This document shows positions 1 to 8,198 of a DNA stretch of 25,428 nucleotides, piece by piece (the stretch's first letter is position 1; each line of letters starts with the position of its first letter). Origin of the DNA: JBAXGE01 sp044344145. GTDB lineage: Bacteria; Planctomycetota; Phycisphaerae; WQYP01. The stretch covers positions 1 through 25,428 of the forward strand of contig JBIJDM010000013.1 of assembly GCA_044344145.1 (NCBI GenBank), given 5' to 3'. Both the position numbers and the translations under genes were made by a program. The notes beneath the pieces were generated by a model. That model was given only the letters and a program-made list of their open reading frames with translations. It did not search any database and was not told the DNA's origin.

Positions 1-1
1 G

Positions 2-949
2 AATTATTTCACGCTGCCCACCCCCGCCCAGCAGCGTGTCATTGCCAAGCAAAAACCCAACCGGAATATTCAGCGCCACTGGCGCAGCGTGCTGTTGCCG
101 TACATCAACGGCATGGTTGAGGACGACGACACCAATTACACGGTGATCGGTTTTGAACTGCTGAAAAAGTTCGGCGCCAACTTCACGCCGCTGAACGTGG
201 CGGGGTATTGGTGCGACAACGTGCCGGTGTTCCACACCTGCACCGCCGAGCGCGTGGCGTATCGTAATTTCCTGCAGTACATTCTACCGCCCCATAGTGC
301 GCGGTATCGCAATCCCTTCCGGGAATGGATCGGCGCCCAGATTCGCGCGGATTATTTCGGCTATGCCAACCCCGGCCGGCCGCAGCGCGCGGCGGAGTGG
401 GCGTGGCGCGATGCCAGTATCAGCCATGTGAAAAACGGCATCTACGGGGAAATGTGGGTGGCCGCGATGCTGGCCGCCGCGTATGTGGCGCCCAAGGGTG
501 ATTGGGCGTGGGTGATTCGCGCCGGGCTGGACCAAATCCCCGCTCGCAGTCGGCTGGCCGGCGACATTAAGACGGTCATGCAGTTACACGCCGCGGGCAG
601 CAGCTTTGACGCGGTGGTGGACCAGATTCATAAGCAATGGGACGAGACCAAACACCACGACTGGTGCCACACCAACAGCAACGCCCAGGTGGTCGCCGCC
701 GCGCTGCTCTTTGGCGCCGATGACTACACGCAAACCATCGGCCAGGCCGTCATGGCCGGCTTCGACACCGACTGCAACGGCGCCACCACCGGCAGCCTCT
801 GGGGCATCATGCACGGCGTGGACGCCCTGCCCAAACATTGGACCAAGCCGATCAAAAACATCCTCCGCACCGGCATCACCGGCTACCACGAAGTCAAAAT
901 TGACCATCTGGCCAAAGAAATGACCAAGCTGGCGGTGAAGTTGAAATAA
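2..949 (+). CDS. ADP-ribosylglycohydrolase family protein, 5'-truncated by the window edge
   Basis: The reading frame is open from the first bases of the window, so the true start lies outside it; an internal GTG at 89 is probably not the start. The family (DraG/ARH-like) removes ADP-ribose from proteins or small molecules using a two-metal Mg site. Visible signatures are an acidic DDDTNY stretch around 120-140 and the C-terminal DTDCNGATTGSLWG motif near 767-808, which matches the DTD.N...G.L.G metal-binding signature of the family. A conserved GEMWVAAM helix lies between them. The C-terminus is complete and is followed 29 bases later by a strong terminator, so this is the last gene of its transcript. 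No signal peptide can be judged because the N-terminus is missing. Family assignment is confident; the substrate is unknown. Confidence 0.85.
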   Translation, partial: NYFTLPTPAQQRVIAKQKPNRNIQRHWRSVLLPYINGMVEDDDTNYTVIGFELLKKFGANFTPLNVAGYWCDNVPVFHTCTAERVAYRNFLQYILPPHSARYRNPFREWIGAQIRADYFGYANPGRPQRAAEWAWRDASISHVKNGIYGEMWVAAMLAAAYVAPKGDWAWVIRAGLDQIPARSRLAGDIKTVMQLHAAGSSFDAVVDQIHKQWDETKHHDWCHTNSNAQVVAAALLFGADDYTQTIGQAVMAGFDTDCNGATTGSLWGIMHGVDALPKHWTKPIKNILRTGITGYHEVKIDHLAKEMTKLAVKLK

Positions 950-978
950 TGGCCGAACCCACCACCACGCAAGTGCAA

Positions 979-1007
979 CAGGCCCGGACCTCCGGGCCTG
1001 TTTTTTT
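979..1007 (+). terminator. Rho-independent terminator after the ADP-ribosylglycohydrolase gene
   Basis: Perfect inverted repeat CAGGCCCGGA / TCCGGGCCTG (979-988 and 991-1000; nine pairs can form around an ACCT loop), followed directly by seven T residues (1001-1007). It insulates the following low-G+C gene pair from upstream transcription. Confidence 0.92.
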
Positions 1008-1088
1008 GTGGGAAGAAGCGGAAAACCCTCGGCGGACTAGCAAGGGTCTGCATGTTTGGGTACGATGCTGACCAAGGAGTATGGAATT

Positions 1089-3818
1089 ATGGGAAAGTAT
1101 TCATCGCCACTGATTGAAAGTCGGGTTGCTAAAGCGAAAGCTGAACAGTGGGAAGTAGTGCAACTTAACGGATGCGGGTTGACAGATCAAGACCTGCGAC
1201 AATTCCTAACGGAGAAGGGGATAGAATGGTGCATTAAGCTAGATTTACACAATAATAGAATCACCACATTACCACCCGAAATCAGACGGTTGACTAACCT
1301 GACAGTACTTAACCTTTCAAGCAACGAACTAACGGTCCTACCGCCCGAAATCGGACAAATGACCACATTGACAGGAATAATCCTTTCAAACAACCAACTC
1401 ACGGCCCTACCTCCTGAAATCAAACATTTGACCGCGCTAACAATACTATATCTTGTTGACAACCAACTCAAGGCCATCCCACCCGAAATCGGACAACTGA
1501 CCGCACTGAAAGAGTTAAACCTTTTCAGCAATAAAATAACGACCATTCCTCCCGAAATTGGACAGTTGACCGCACTAACAGCACTACATCTTTCAGACAA
1601 CCAACTCACAGAGATACCTCCGGAAATCGGGCAACTGACCGCATTGACGGATCTGTCCTTTTTCGAAAATCAAATCACTGCCATACCACCAGAAATCTTA
1701 CAACTGACCGCCCTAAAAGAGCTCTACCTTTTCAGCAACAGAATTACGGCCATACCACCAGAAATTGGACGCTTTGCAGCGCTGACGAAGTTACACCTTT
1801 CCAGAAATATGATCACTTGCATTCCATCTGAAATTGGGCAGTTGACCAAGCTGACAGAACTTACCCTTTCAAGCAACCTGATCAGGGGCATACCACCAGA
1901 AATCGCACAACTGACGATGTTGACAAAATTAACCCTTTCGTCCAACCCACTTACAGCCATACCACAGGAAGTCTGGCAATTGACCAAACTTACTGAACTG
2001 TGGCTTTCAAGCGACCACCTCGCGGTCATTCCACCTGAAATAGGAAAACTGACTGCGCTGACGGAACTTGGACTTCCAGGCAACCACCTCATAACTATAC
2101 CGCCGGAAATCGGTCAGTTGACAGCGCTAACAAGACTAGTCCTGGCAGGTAATCAACTAAAGACTCTTCCACTCGAAATCGGCCAATTGAAAAACCTTAC
2201 GGAACTATACCTTCATGATAATGAGGCGTTGGGTATACCACCAGAAATTCTTGGTGCAACATGGGCAGATGTTCTCATCAATAAGGCCACACCGGCGTCA
2301 GCACAAGAAATTATTAATTACTACCAGAGTATTCAAGGTGAATCGGGGCGTTTGCTATCCGAATTTAAGCTCATTGTCGTCGGGCGCGGAGGAGCGGGCA
2401 AGACCAGTTTGGTCAAACGCCTCAACAATCAAGCATTTGATCAAAATGAAGCAGAAACACACGGCATCACGATCCGAAAACTGAACTTTGAAACCATTAA
2501 AGGCTCAGTAACCGGGCGTGTTTGGGATTTTGGTGGGCAAGTTGTACTACATTCCATGCACGAATTTTTCCTTACTGCACGCAGTTTATATTTGCTGGTA
2601 CTCGGGGAACGTGATGACATGTTGGAACGGGATGCCACTTACTGGCTGCAATTGATCCGCAGTTATGCGGGTAATGCTCCGGTGGTTGTAGCACTTAATA
2701 AAAGTGCAGGACGCGAGCGTCAATTTGATCGCGCCACACTGGAAAAGAACTACGGTCCGATATTGGCGTGGGTCCCAACCGAATGCTCAGAAAAGGACCC
2801 TGAAATTGCACGCATTATTGGTCTTCGTAAAGCATTAACCGATGCGTTGGATAGTACCCATATGGCCTCTATGCGCAGCAAGTTTCCACGCGAATGGTTT
2901 ACCATTAAGGATGCTCTTGAGAATATGCAAGAGAGCTATGTGGACCATCCCGAATATGTGGCAATGTGTAAAACTCATGGTGTTACCGACAGCAAGAAGC
3001 AGGAACTACTCGCCGCACGCCTCCATGAATTTGGCATTGCCTTAAATTATGGACGTGATGCCAGATTACGAGACACCACAGTGCTACGGCCAGATTGGCT
3101 AGCTAACGGTATCTATGCCGTGTTACGTGCAAATGATACCGACCCCAAATTGCCCGATGACCTACAAGGTCCAATAGCATTAGATGGAGTAATTAACGCA
3201 GATATCATGGCACGTATGCACGCTAAAGCCGAAGCGTCGAATCTGCTCCGAACCGCTGATTATCCGACGGATAAACGAGAGTTTTTATTACGACTAATGA
3301 GTTATTTTCACCTCAGCTACCCGTTAGACGAAGCGGGAACACAACAACTTGTACCTTCTTTGCTTCCTTTACAACCTCCTGAAGCACAGGCGAATGAACC
3401 ACAAGATGCAGAGCGTGTGCGATTGCGTTATGAGTTCCGAGTGGTACCGGCACCACTCTTGCCTTGGTTTATCGCACGAAGTTTTTCGATGATACCAGAC
3501 CGACTCCATTGGCGACGTGGGACAATGCTGTCATTCGGTCAGGCCACCGGGCGCGTATGGAACGAGCCTGAGGCAGACTATGTATATGTAACAGTAGCCG
3601 GACCTCCACACGATAAGCAGCGATTACTTTCCATAATCCGCGGCATATTAAAAGACTTATTTAGCCAATACGAGGGCCTTGCGCCCGTAGAACAGTGGTG
3701 GCATAAAAATAATTGGGTCCCTAGGGAAACACTAGAGGAATTTGGGGTATTACCACGTCCCACTAAACAACTCACAGATAATAAACTAAACGTCAAAAAT
3801 AGTGAGGTGCGGTCATGA
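1089..3818 (+). CDS. Roco family protein: leucine-rich repeats, Roc GTPase and COR domain
   Basis: A 909-residue protein from ATG 1089, chosen because AAGGAG (1074-1079) sits 9 bases upstream; in-frame TTG 1056 and ATG 1065 lack such a site. Residues 49-392 are 15 leucine-rich repeats of 23 residues (consensus L..L.L..N.L..IPPEIGQLT), a likely ligand-binding solenoid. From about 423 follows a Roc (Ras of complex proteins) GTPase with P-loop GRGGAGKTS (K438, T439) and switch motif DFGGQ (480-484). The G4 position reads NKSA (537-540) where NKxD is usual, so guanine specificity may be altered. The remainder, with DWLANGIYAVL and long helices, fits the COR dimerisation domain. There is no kinase domain and no membrane segment, so it should be cytosolic. 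G+C is clearly lower (about 43 percent in a sampled repeat line) than in neighbours, suggesting transfer. Its stop overlaps the start of the TIR gene. Known bacterial Roco proteins are GTP-controlled dimers; a sensor role here is inference. Confidence 0.92.
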   Translation: MGKYSSPLIESRVAKAKAEQWEVVQLNGCGLTDQDLRQFLTEKGIEWCIKLDLHNNRITTLPPEIRRLTNLTVLNLSSNELTVLPPEIGQMTTLTGIILSNNQLTALPPEIKHLTALTILYLVDNQLKAIPPEIGQLTALKELNLFSNKITTIPPEIGQLTALTALHLSDNQLTEIPPEIGQLTALTDLSFFENQITAIPPEILQLTALKELYLFSNRITAIPPEIGRFAALTKLHLSRNMITCIPSEIGQLTKLTELTLSSNLIRGIPPEIAQLTMLTKLTLSSNPLTAIPQEVWQLTKLTELWLSSDHLAVIPPEIGKLTALTELGLPGNHLITIPPEIGQLTALTRLVLAGNQLKTLPLEIGQLKNLTELYLHDNEALGIPPEILGATWADVLINKATPASAQEIINYYQSIQGESGRLLSEFKLIVVGRGGAGKTSLVKRLNNQAFDQNEAETHGITIRKLNFETIKGSVTGRVWDFGGQVVLHSMHEFFLTARSLYLLVLGERDDMLERDATYWLQLIRSYAGNAPVVVALNKSAGRERQFDRATLEKNYGPILAWVPTECSEKDPEIARIIGLRKALTDALDSTHMASMRSKFPREWFTIKDALENMQESYVDHPEYVAMCKTHGVTDSKKQELLAARLHEFGIALNYGRDARLRDTTVLRPDWLANGIYAVLRANDTDPKLPDDLQGPIALDGVINADIMARMHAKAEASNLLRTADYPTDKREFLLRLMSYFHLSYPLDEAGTQQLVPSLLPLQPPEAQANEPQDAERVRLRYEFRVVPAPLLPWFIARSFSMIPDRLHWRRGTMLSFGQATGRVWNEPEADYVYVTVAGPPHDKQRLLSIIRGILKDLFSQYEGLAPVEQWWHKNNWVPRETLEEFGVLPRPTKQLTDNKLNVKNSEVRS
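1233..2264 (+). repeat. Fifteen tandem 69-bp units encoding the leucine-rich repeats
   Basis: The DNA is a run of 15 in-register, diverged 69-base units, each with a segment close to ccaccIgaaatcggacaa-like codons for PPEIGQ. Unit boundaries fall every 23 codons without indels. Codon choice varies between units while the protein consensus is kept, which shows old repeats under protein-level selection rather than a fresh tandem expansion. Confidence 0.85.
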
Positions 3819-4357
3819 AAGGGACTGCATGTGACAAGCACATTGTGGCGAACCAAAATCCAGTCCGAGTGAGTCTGTTTATAAGTTATTCACATTTAGA
3901 CAAGATGTGGATGAAACACCTTTCTCCGCTACTTACAGGAATCCGTTATGATGATCGCGCCCGCAGCGCTGTAAATGTTGCTGCCGTATCGGCATGGCAC
4001 GACCAACAATTACACCCCGGCGACAAATGGGATCAGGAGATTCGCACTGCTATGGACAATATGAGCATTTTTGTCCCCTTGGTAAGTCATCACTTTTTTG
4101 CGTCAAAGTATGTGCAAACTATCGAGATGCCTAAAGCTAAAAAAATGCATGGAAAAAGGAAGATACAAGTGCTTCCAATTTTGCTTGACGATGTGAACTT
4201 GCAGAGTAAATGCGCATTCCTCCACAAATTTAACCCCCTCCCGGTCTGGGGACGCACATGGAGTAGTTATAAACCGCTTAGAGAAGCACACCGTCCGATT
4301 GACGATGGGTTATGGTCGGCGATCACCAAAGAGTTGGACAAGATAACCATGTCTTAG
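3815..4357 (+). CDS. Stand-alone TIR-domain protein, probable NADase effector
   Basis: This 180-residue protein starts at ATG 3815, overlapping the Roco stop codon (ATGA), with GAGGTG at 3804-3809 as ribosome binding site; the two genes must be one transcript and are translationally coupled. It is nearly all TIR domain: the betaA motif LFISYSHLDK (21-30), AWHDQQLHPGDKW (60-72), SIFVPLVSHHFFASKYVQ (84-101) and VLPILLD (119-125). The S..FF.S.......E pattern places E104 where catalytic TIRs carry the glutamate that cleaves NAD+. There is no signal peptide or membrane segment. TIR proteins of bacteria act either as NADases or as producers of cyclic ADP-ribose signals in antiphage systems; which applies here is not shown. 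Low G+C matches the Roco gene, so the pair probably moved together. Confidence 0.9.
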   Translation: MKGTACDKHIVANQNPVRVSLFISYSHLDKMWMKHLSPLLTGIRYDDRARSAVNVAAVSAWHDQQLHPGDKWDQEIRTAMDNMSIFVPLVSHHFFASKYVQTIEMPKAKKMHGKRKIQVLPILLDDVNLQSKCAFLHKFNPLPVWGRTWSSYKPLREAHRPIDDGLWSAITKELDKITMS

Positions 4358-4425
4358 TTGCTTTTACCATGAAGGGTTAATGCACCAAGATACGCAACAC
4401 ATAAGTTGTTGCTACGCTTGAGGAC

Positions 4426-5103
4426 TTATGGCTTGAGCATATCCTTGAACTTCGCGCGGACTTTGTCCACTTTCGGTAGCGCCACCGCGCGGACGTAGCC
4501 TTGGTAGGGATTGCAGGAGACGTAGTCCTGATGGTAGGACTCGGCGGGGTAGAACACTGTCAGCGGTTCGAGGGTGGTGACGATGGGGGCTTTGTAGACT
4601 TTGGCTTCGGTGAGGTCGGCGAGGAAGGCCTGGGCGAGTTCTTTTTCCTGGGGCGTGGCGTAGAAAATCACCGAGCGGTATTGCGGGCCGGTGTCGTTGC
4701 CCTGGCGGTTCAGGGTGGTGGGGTCGTGGGTGGCGAAGTGGACTTTGAGGATTTGCTCCGGGGTGATGACGCTGGGGTCGTAGACGATTTTGACCGCTTC
4801 GGCGTGGCCGGTCAGGCCGGTGCAGACGGCTTCGTAATTGGCGGTTTCTTTGGTGCCGCCGGCGTAGCCGCTGACGGCTTCCTTGACGCCCTTGAGTTCT
4901 TCAAACACGGCCTCGACGCACCAGAAGCAGCCCCCGGCGACGACGAGTTCGGCTAATTTGGGCTGGGTGGTGGGATTGGCCATGGAAGCCTCCTTGGTGA
5001 CAACGGCGGGCATGGTGGCGCCGCGCGGGCGCGGGGTATCGTCCGCACGGGAACAACCCAGCAGCAGACACGGCAGCAATAATAACCAGGCCAGCGAATA
5101 CAT
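4426..5103 (-). CDS. msrA: Peptide methionine sulfoxide reductase MsrA, predicted lipoprotein
   Basis: A 225-residue protein that reduces S-methionine sulfoxide in oxidised proteins. The active-site motif GCFWC lies at residues 58-62, with C59 as the expected nucleophile. The FEELKGVKEAVSGYAGG segment, the HATHDPTTLNRQGNDTGPQYRS region and YHQDYVSCNPYQGY are all family hallmarks. The N-terminus is a lipoprotein signal: a hydrophobic leucine-rich stretch ending in the lipobox LLGC (14-17), then a polar linker to about residue 45. The enzyme therefore probably works outside the cytoplasm, attached to a membrane. AGAGGTG precedes the ATG by four bases. There is no fused MsrB domain. It converges with the TIR gene, with 68 bases between stops and no clear terminator there. 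Confidence 0.95.
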   Translation of the reverse strand: MYSLAWLLLLPCLLLGCSRADDTPRPRGATMPAVVTKEASMANPTTQPKLAELVVAGGCFWCVEAVFEELKGVKEAVSGYAGGTKETANYEAVCTGLTGHAEAVKIVYDPSVITPEQILKVHFATHDPTTLNRQGNDTGPQYRSVIFYATPQEKELAQAFLADLTEAKVYKAPIVTTLEPLTVFYPAESYHQDYVSCNPYQGYVRAVALPKVDKVRAKFKDMLKP

Positions 5104-5180
5104 GGTTCACCTCTTGGGGAATGCTAGGAAGCCGCATGTGCACAAGCAAGGCGCGGCGGGAATAGCGGAAAGCCCCAATA

Positions 5181-5213
5181 AAAAACCGGCACCAGGGGAG
5201 ACCTGGTGCCGGT
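5181..5213 (-). terminator. Rho-independent terminator of pnp
   Basis: Perfect 12-bp stem (5185-5196 with 5202-5213, ACCGGCACCAGG) and a 5-base loop. Read on the minus strand it is followed by a T run (5184-5181). It lies 30 bases after the pnp stop codon and before msrA. Confidence 0.9.
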
Positions 5214-5242
5214 GGGTTGCGTATTAACTACAGATCGTCAGC

Positions 5243-7402
5243 TTAGGCGTTGCCGTTGGCTTCGGGCTGCGTGGCCGGGGCGGCTTCGACCGCGGGAGCG
5301 GCGGGCGCGGCCGGGGCTTCGTCCTTCATGGCCTGTTTGCGCGACAGCTTGATACGACCCTGATCATCGATCAGGATCACCTTCACGCGGACCGACTGGC
5401 CGACCTTCAGCTCATCGCCGATGGTCTTGACGAACTTATCGGACAACTCGGAGATGTGGCACAGACCATCCTGACCGGGGACCACTTCGATGAAGGCGCC
5501 GAAGTCCTTGATGCTGGTGACCTTGCCGTTGTAGATCTTGCCGACCTTGACATCTTCGGACAGGCGTTCGATTTCTTCGCGGGCGGATTCGGCCGCGGCC
5601 ATGCCCAGCGAGGAGATGAACACGGTACCATCATCCTCGATATCAATCTTCGCGCCGGTGATTTCGACAATCCGTTTGATGGTCTTGCCACCGGGGCCGA
5701 TGATCTTGCCGATCTTCTCGGGATTGATCTGAATCTTGAGCATACGCGGAGCATACGGCGAAATCTGGGGACGATGGGTCGCCAGACACTTGGCCATTTC
5801 GCCCAGAATGAACAACCGGGCGACGCGGGCGCGTTCCAGGGTGGTGGCGATCTGGGCCTGGTTCAGACCATGAATCTTGAGATCGAGCTGGATGCCGGTG
5901 ATCCCCTGCGTGGTGCCGGAGACCTTGAAATCCATATCGCCGAAGTGATCTTCTTCACCGAGGATGTCGGTGATGAACTCTTCGCGGCTGCCTTCGGTCA
6001 CCAGACCCACCGAGATACCCGCGACCGGGCGCACCATCGGAACGCCGGCGTCGAGCAGGCTGAGCGTGCCAGCGCACACCGTGGCCATCGAGCTGCTGCC
6101 GTTGGATTCCAGCACATCCGCAACAATGCGGACCGTGTAGGGGAACACATCGGGCGAGGGGAGCATGGGTTCCAGCGAGCGTTCGGCCAGAGCACCGTGG
6201 CCGATTTCGCGGCGGCCGGGGCCCATGACGCGCTTCACTTCGCCCGTCGAGAAGGGCGGGAAGTTGTAGTGGAGCATGAACTTCTTGGCATATTCATCGC
6301 CGAGACCGTCCACGACCTGTTCGTCGTCGCCGGTGCCGAGGGTGACGGTGGCCAGCACCTGGGTCTCACCGCGTTGGAACACGGCGGTACCATGGGTGCG
6401 GGGCAACAGATTGGTCATCATGCTCAGGGGACGCACGATATGGTAATCACGGCCATCGGAACGCTTGCCGTCGAGAATCAATTCGCGGACAGCCTTTTCT
6501 TCGGTGATGGCGAACGCCATGGCGACATGGAAAGGATCATTGAGGGGCTTGCCATCGGCCTGCACGGCGGTGAACTTCTCGATCACCTGCTTGCGCAGTT
6601 CGCGGACGGCATCATTACGGGCGGCTTTGCCGGCGATGGTCTTGCGGCTCTTGATTTCGGGCTGATACTTGGCGATCTCGGCCAGCAGGGCATCGCTGGG
6701 CTTGTTGAGATTGAAGACCTTGGGCTTGCCGGCCTTGGCGACCAGTTCCTTGATCATGCCGACGACTTCGACCACGACCGAGTGGGCCAGCTTCACGCCT
6801 TCGAGCACGGTGGCTTCGGAGACTTCGCGGGCGCCGACTTCGATCATGTTCACGGCCGGTTCGGTGCCGCTGACCAGCAGGTCAATGTCGGACTGATCCA
6901 ACTCGGCCTGGGTGGGGTTGACCACGAACGTGCCGTTCACGCGGCCGATCCGCACGGCGGCGGTGGGGCCTTCGAAGGGCACCTGACTGATGCTGAGCGC
7001 CGCCGACGAACCGATCATGGAGAGCACATCGGGATCGGTCTGGCCATCGGCGGAGAGCACGAAGACCTGCACGAGCACTTCATCGAAGTAGCCCATGGGG
7101 AAGAGCGGCCGCAGGGGCCGGTCAATCATGCGGGCGGTGAGAATTTCTTTGTTGCTGGGGCGGCCTTCGCGTTTGATGTAACCGCCGGGGAACTTGCCCG
7201 CGGCGCTGGGCCGTTCACGATAATCCACGGTGAGGGGGAAGAAATCCGTGCCGGGCCGGGGGTCCGAAGACACCACCGTGGCGAGGACAACGGTTTCGCC
7301 GTACGTGACCAAAACCGCACCGTGGGCCTGTTTGGCCAGCACGCCGGTTTCGATTTTCAGGGTACGACCACCAATTTGACGTTCTACGACTACTGCAGCC
7401 AT
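5243..7402 (-). CDS. pnp: Polyribonucleotide nucleotidyltransferase (PNPase)
   Basis: A 719-residue 3'-5' phosphorolytic exoribonuclease and RNA-tailing enzyme, normally a trimer and often part of an RNA degradosome. In order it has the first RNase PH domain (DPRPGTDFFPLTVDYRER near 47-64), the helical domain, and the second RNase PH domain with the catalytic HFGDMDFKVSGT aspartates. A KH domain follows from about 558 (IGKIIGPGGKTIKRI), then an S1 domain at about 620-690 (FGAFIEVVPGQDGLCHISEL) and an Ala/Pro-rich tail from about 698. Length is normal for the family. The start ATG is preceded by AAGGA ten bases upstream. It lies downstream of rpsO in the same orientation, the widespread rpsO-pnp order, with 331 bases between. 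Confidence 0.98.
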   Translation of the reverse strand: MAAVVVERQIGGRTLKIETGVLAKQAHGAVLVTYGETVVLATVVSSDPRPGTDFFPLTVDYRERPSAAGKFPGGYIKREGRPSNKEILTARMIDRPLRPLFPMGYFDEVLVQVFVLSADGQTDPDVLSMIGSSAALSISQVPFEGPTAAVRIGRVNGTFVVNPTQAELDQSDIDLLVSGTEPAVNMIEVGAREVSEATVLEGVKLAHSVVVEVVGMIKELVAKAGKPKVFNLNKPSDALLAEIAKYQPEIKSRKTIAGKAARNDAVRELRKQVIEKFTAVQADGKPLNDPFHVAMAFAITEEKAVRELILDGKRSDGRDYHIVRPLSMMTNLLPRTHGTAVFQRGETQVLATVTLGTGDDEQVVDGLGDEYAKKFMLHYNFPPFSTGEVKRVMGPGRREIGHGALAERSLEPMLPSPDVFPYTVRIVADVLESNGSSSMATVCAGTLSLLDAGVPMVRPVAGISVGLVTEGSREEFITDILGEEDHFGDMDFKVSGTTQGITGIQLDLKIHGLNQAQIATTLERARVARLFILGEMAKCLATHRPQISPYAPRMLKIQINPEKIGKIIGPGGKTIKRIVEITGAKIDIEDDGTVFISSLGMAAAESAREEIERLSEDVKVGKIYNGKVTSIKDFGAFIEVVPGQDGLCHISELSDKFVKTIGDELKVGQSVRVKVILIDDQGRIKLSRKQAMKDEAPAAPAAPAVEAAPATQPEANGNA

Positions 7403-7733
7403 GTGCTACCTATCCTTTTCTTCCGGCCCGATTGCCGGAACAATGACCGACGCCGATACAGAGTTTCTTATATTTCTGCCGACCCGATACATTCACTCTG
7501 CCCGCCGACCGTCAGACGGGCGAAATCTTAAGTGTGACGGTCCCAGTGCAAAATCCCGAAGCGTGCTCCAGCTCAGAAACAATCCTGTTTCTTATTTTGC
7601 CCACCCGGCAGGGAACACCCCCACAGAGCGGTAATGAAAAACGGACAATCGTACACCGGGTCGGCCCCCGGGGGGACCAACACCGTTACGACTGTCCGTT
7701 AAGCGACAAGTTCCAAATCCAAAGCGGGTCCGA
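7403..7733. other. rpsO-pnp intergenic region (331 bases)
   Basis: No gene is supported here. The stretch holds the large hairpin at 7640-7700 next to the rpsO stop and then about 235 bases of pnp leader with the pnp ribosome binding site at its end. In enterobacteria the corresponding leader carries an RNase III site used for PNPase autoregulation; I see no specific equivalent beyond the hairpin. Confidence 0.6.
7636..7700 (-). terminator. Large hairpin between rpsO and pnp, probable rpsO terminator or attenuator
   Basis: Arms 7640-7652 and 7688-7700 are inverted repeats of 13 bases with one mismatch (AACGGACAATCGT against ACGACTGTCCGTT). Inside, GGTC..GACC with a CCCCC/GGGGG core can extend the stem. 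On the minus strand the structure is followed by TTTT (7640-7637). It lies 33 bases past the rpsO stop codon, so it can end rpsO transcripts while partial read-through feeds pnp. Confidence 0.7.
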
Positions 7734-8000
7734 TTACTTACGCAGGCCCAGCTTGGCGATGATCGCACGATAACGCGTGGGATCAACCTTGGTCAGATAC
7801 TTCAGCAGGCTGTTACGCTTGCCAACCATCTTGAGCAGACCGCGACGGGAAGAAAAATCTTTCTTGTGCGTCTTGAGATGCTCGGTCAACTCGTTGACCC
7901 GTTGAGTCAGAATCGCGATCTGTACTTCCGGCGAGCCGGTGTCCTTCTCGTGAATACGATTCTCGGAAATCAACTGCTGCTTAACGTTTGTGGCGCTCAT
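7734..8000 (-). CDS. rpsO: 30S ribosomal protein S15
   Basis: An 88-residue protein of exactly the usual length that binds the central domain of 16S rRNA early in 30S assembly. Typical family segments are visible: HEKDTGSPEVQIAILTQRVN, LTEHLKTHKKDFSSRRGLLK and the C-terminal KRNSLLKYLTKVDPTRYRAI. AAGGTGA lies three bases before the ATG. It is the first gene of the rpsO-pnp unit; the upstream glnB terminator separates it from glnB. Confidence 0.98.
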   Translation of the reverse strand: MSATNVKQQLISENRIHEKDTGSPEVQIAILTQRVNELTEHLKTHKKDFSSRRGLLKMVGKRNSLLKYLTKVDPTRYRAIIAKLGLRK

Positions 8001-8126
8001 GGCTCACCTTTCATCCGGGCGATCCCAGCCGGAAAACGCTTCCAGCCGCAGATGCCTAACCTATTGATATCCCGGGCATTATACTTACCCCCCCACGACT
8101 TGGCAATCGGGTTTTTCCCCAAATAT

Positions 8127-8162
8127 AAAAAGTCAGCCCTGATGGCAAATACCATCAGGGCT
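8127..8162 (-). terminator. Rho-independent terminator of glnB
   Basis: Perfect 11-bp stem AGCCCTGATGG / CCATCAGGGCT (8135-8145 and 8152-8162) with a 6-base loop. On the minus strand it is followed by GAC and a run of five T (8131-8127). It lies about 37 bases beyond the glnB stop. Confidence 0.93.
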
Positions 8163-8198
8163 GGCTTGAACATTGACGTTTCCTAGACCGACGTGGGC

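Noticed and set aside
1233..2264. Regular 69-base repeats that could suggest a CRISPR or minisatellite array
   Set aside because: The units are in codon register, diverged at synonymous sites and encode standard leucine-rich repeats; there are no unique spacers.
4358..4425. Terminator between the TIR gene and msrA
   Set aside because: Only a weak CAAC/GTTG pairing is present and no T-run on either strand.
5456..7531. A 691-codon open frame on the plus strand opposite pnp
   Set aside because: It is antisense to an unmistakable PNPase gene; its composition (runs of Gly, Asp, His) is the reverse-strand image of G+C-rich codons.
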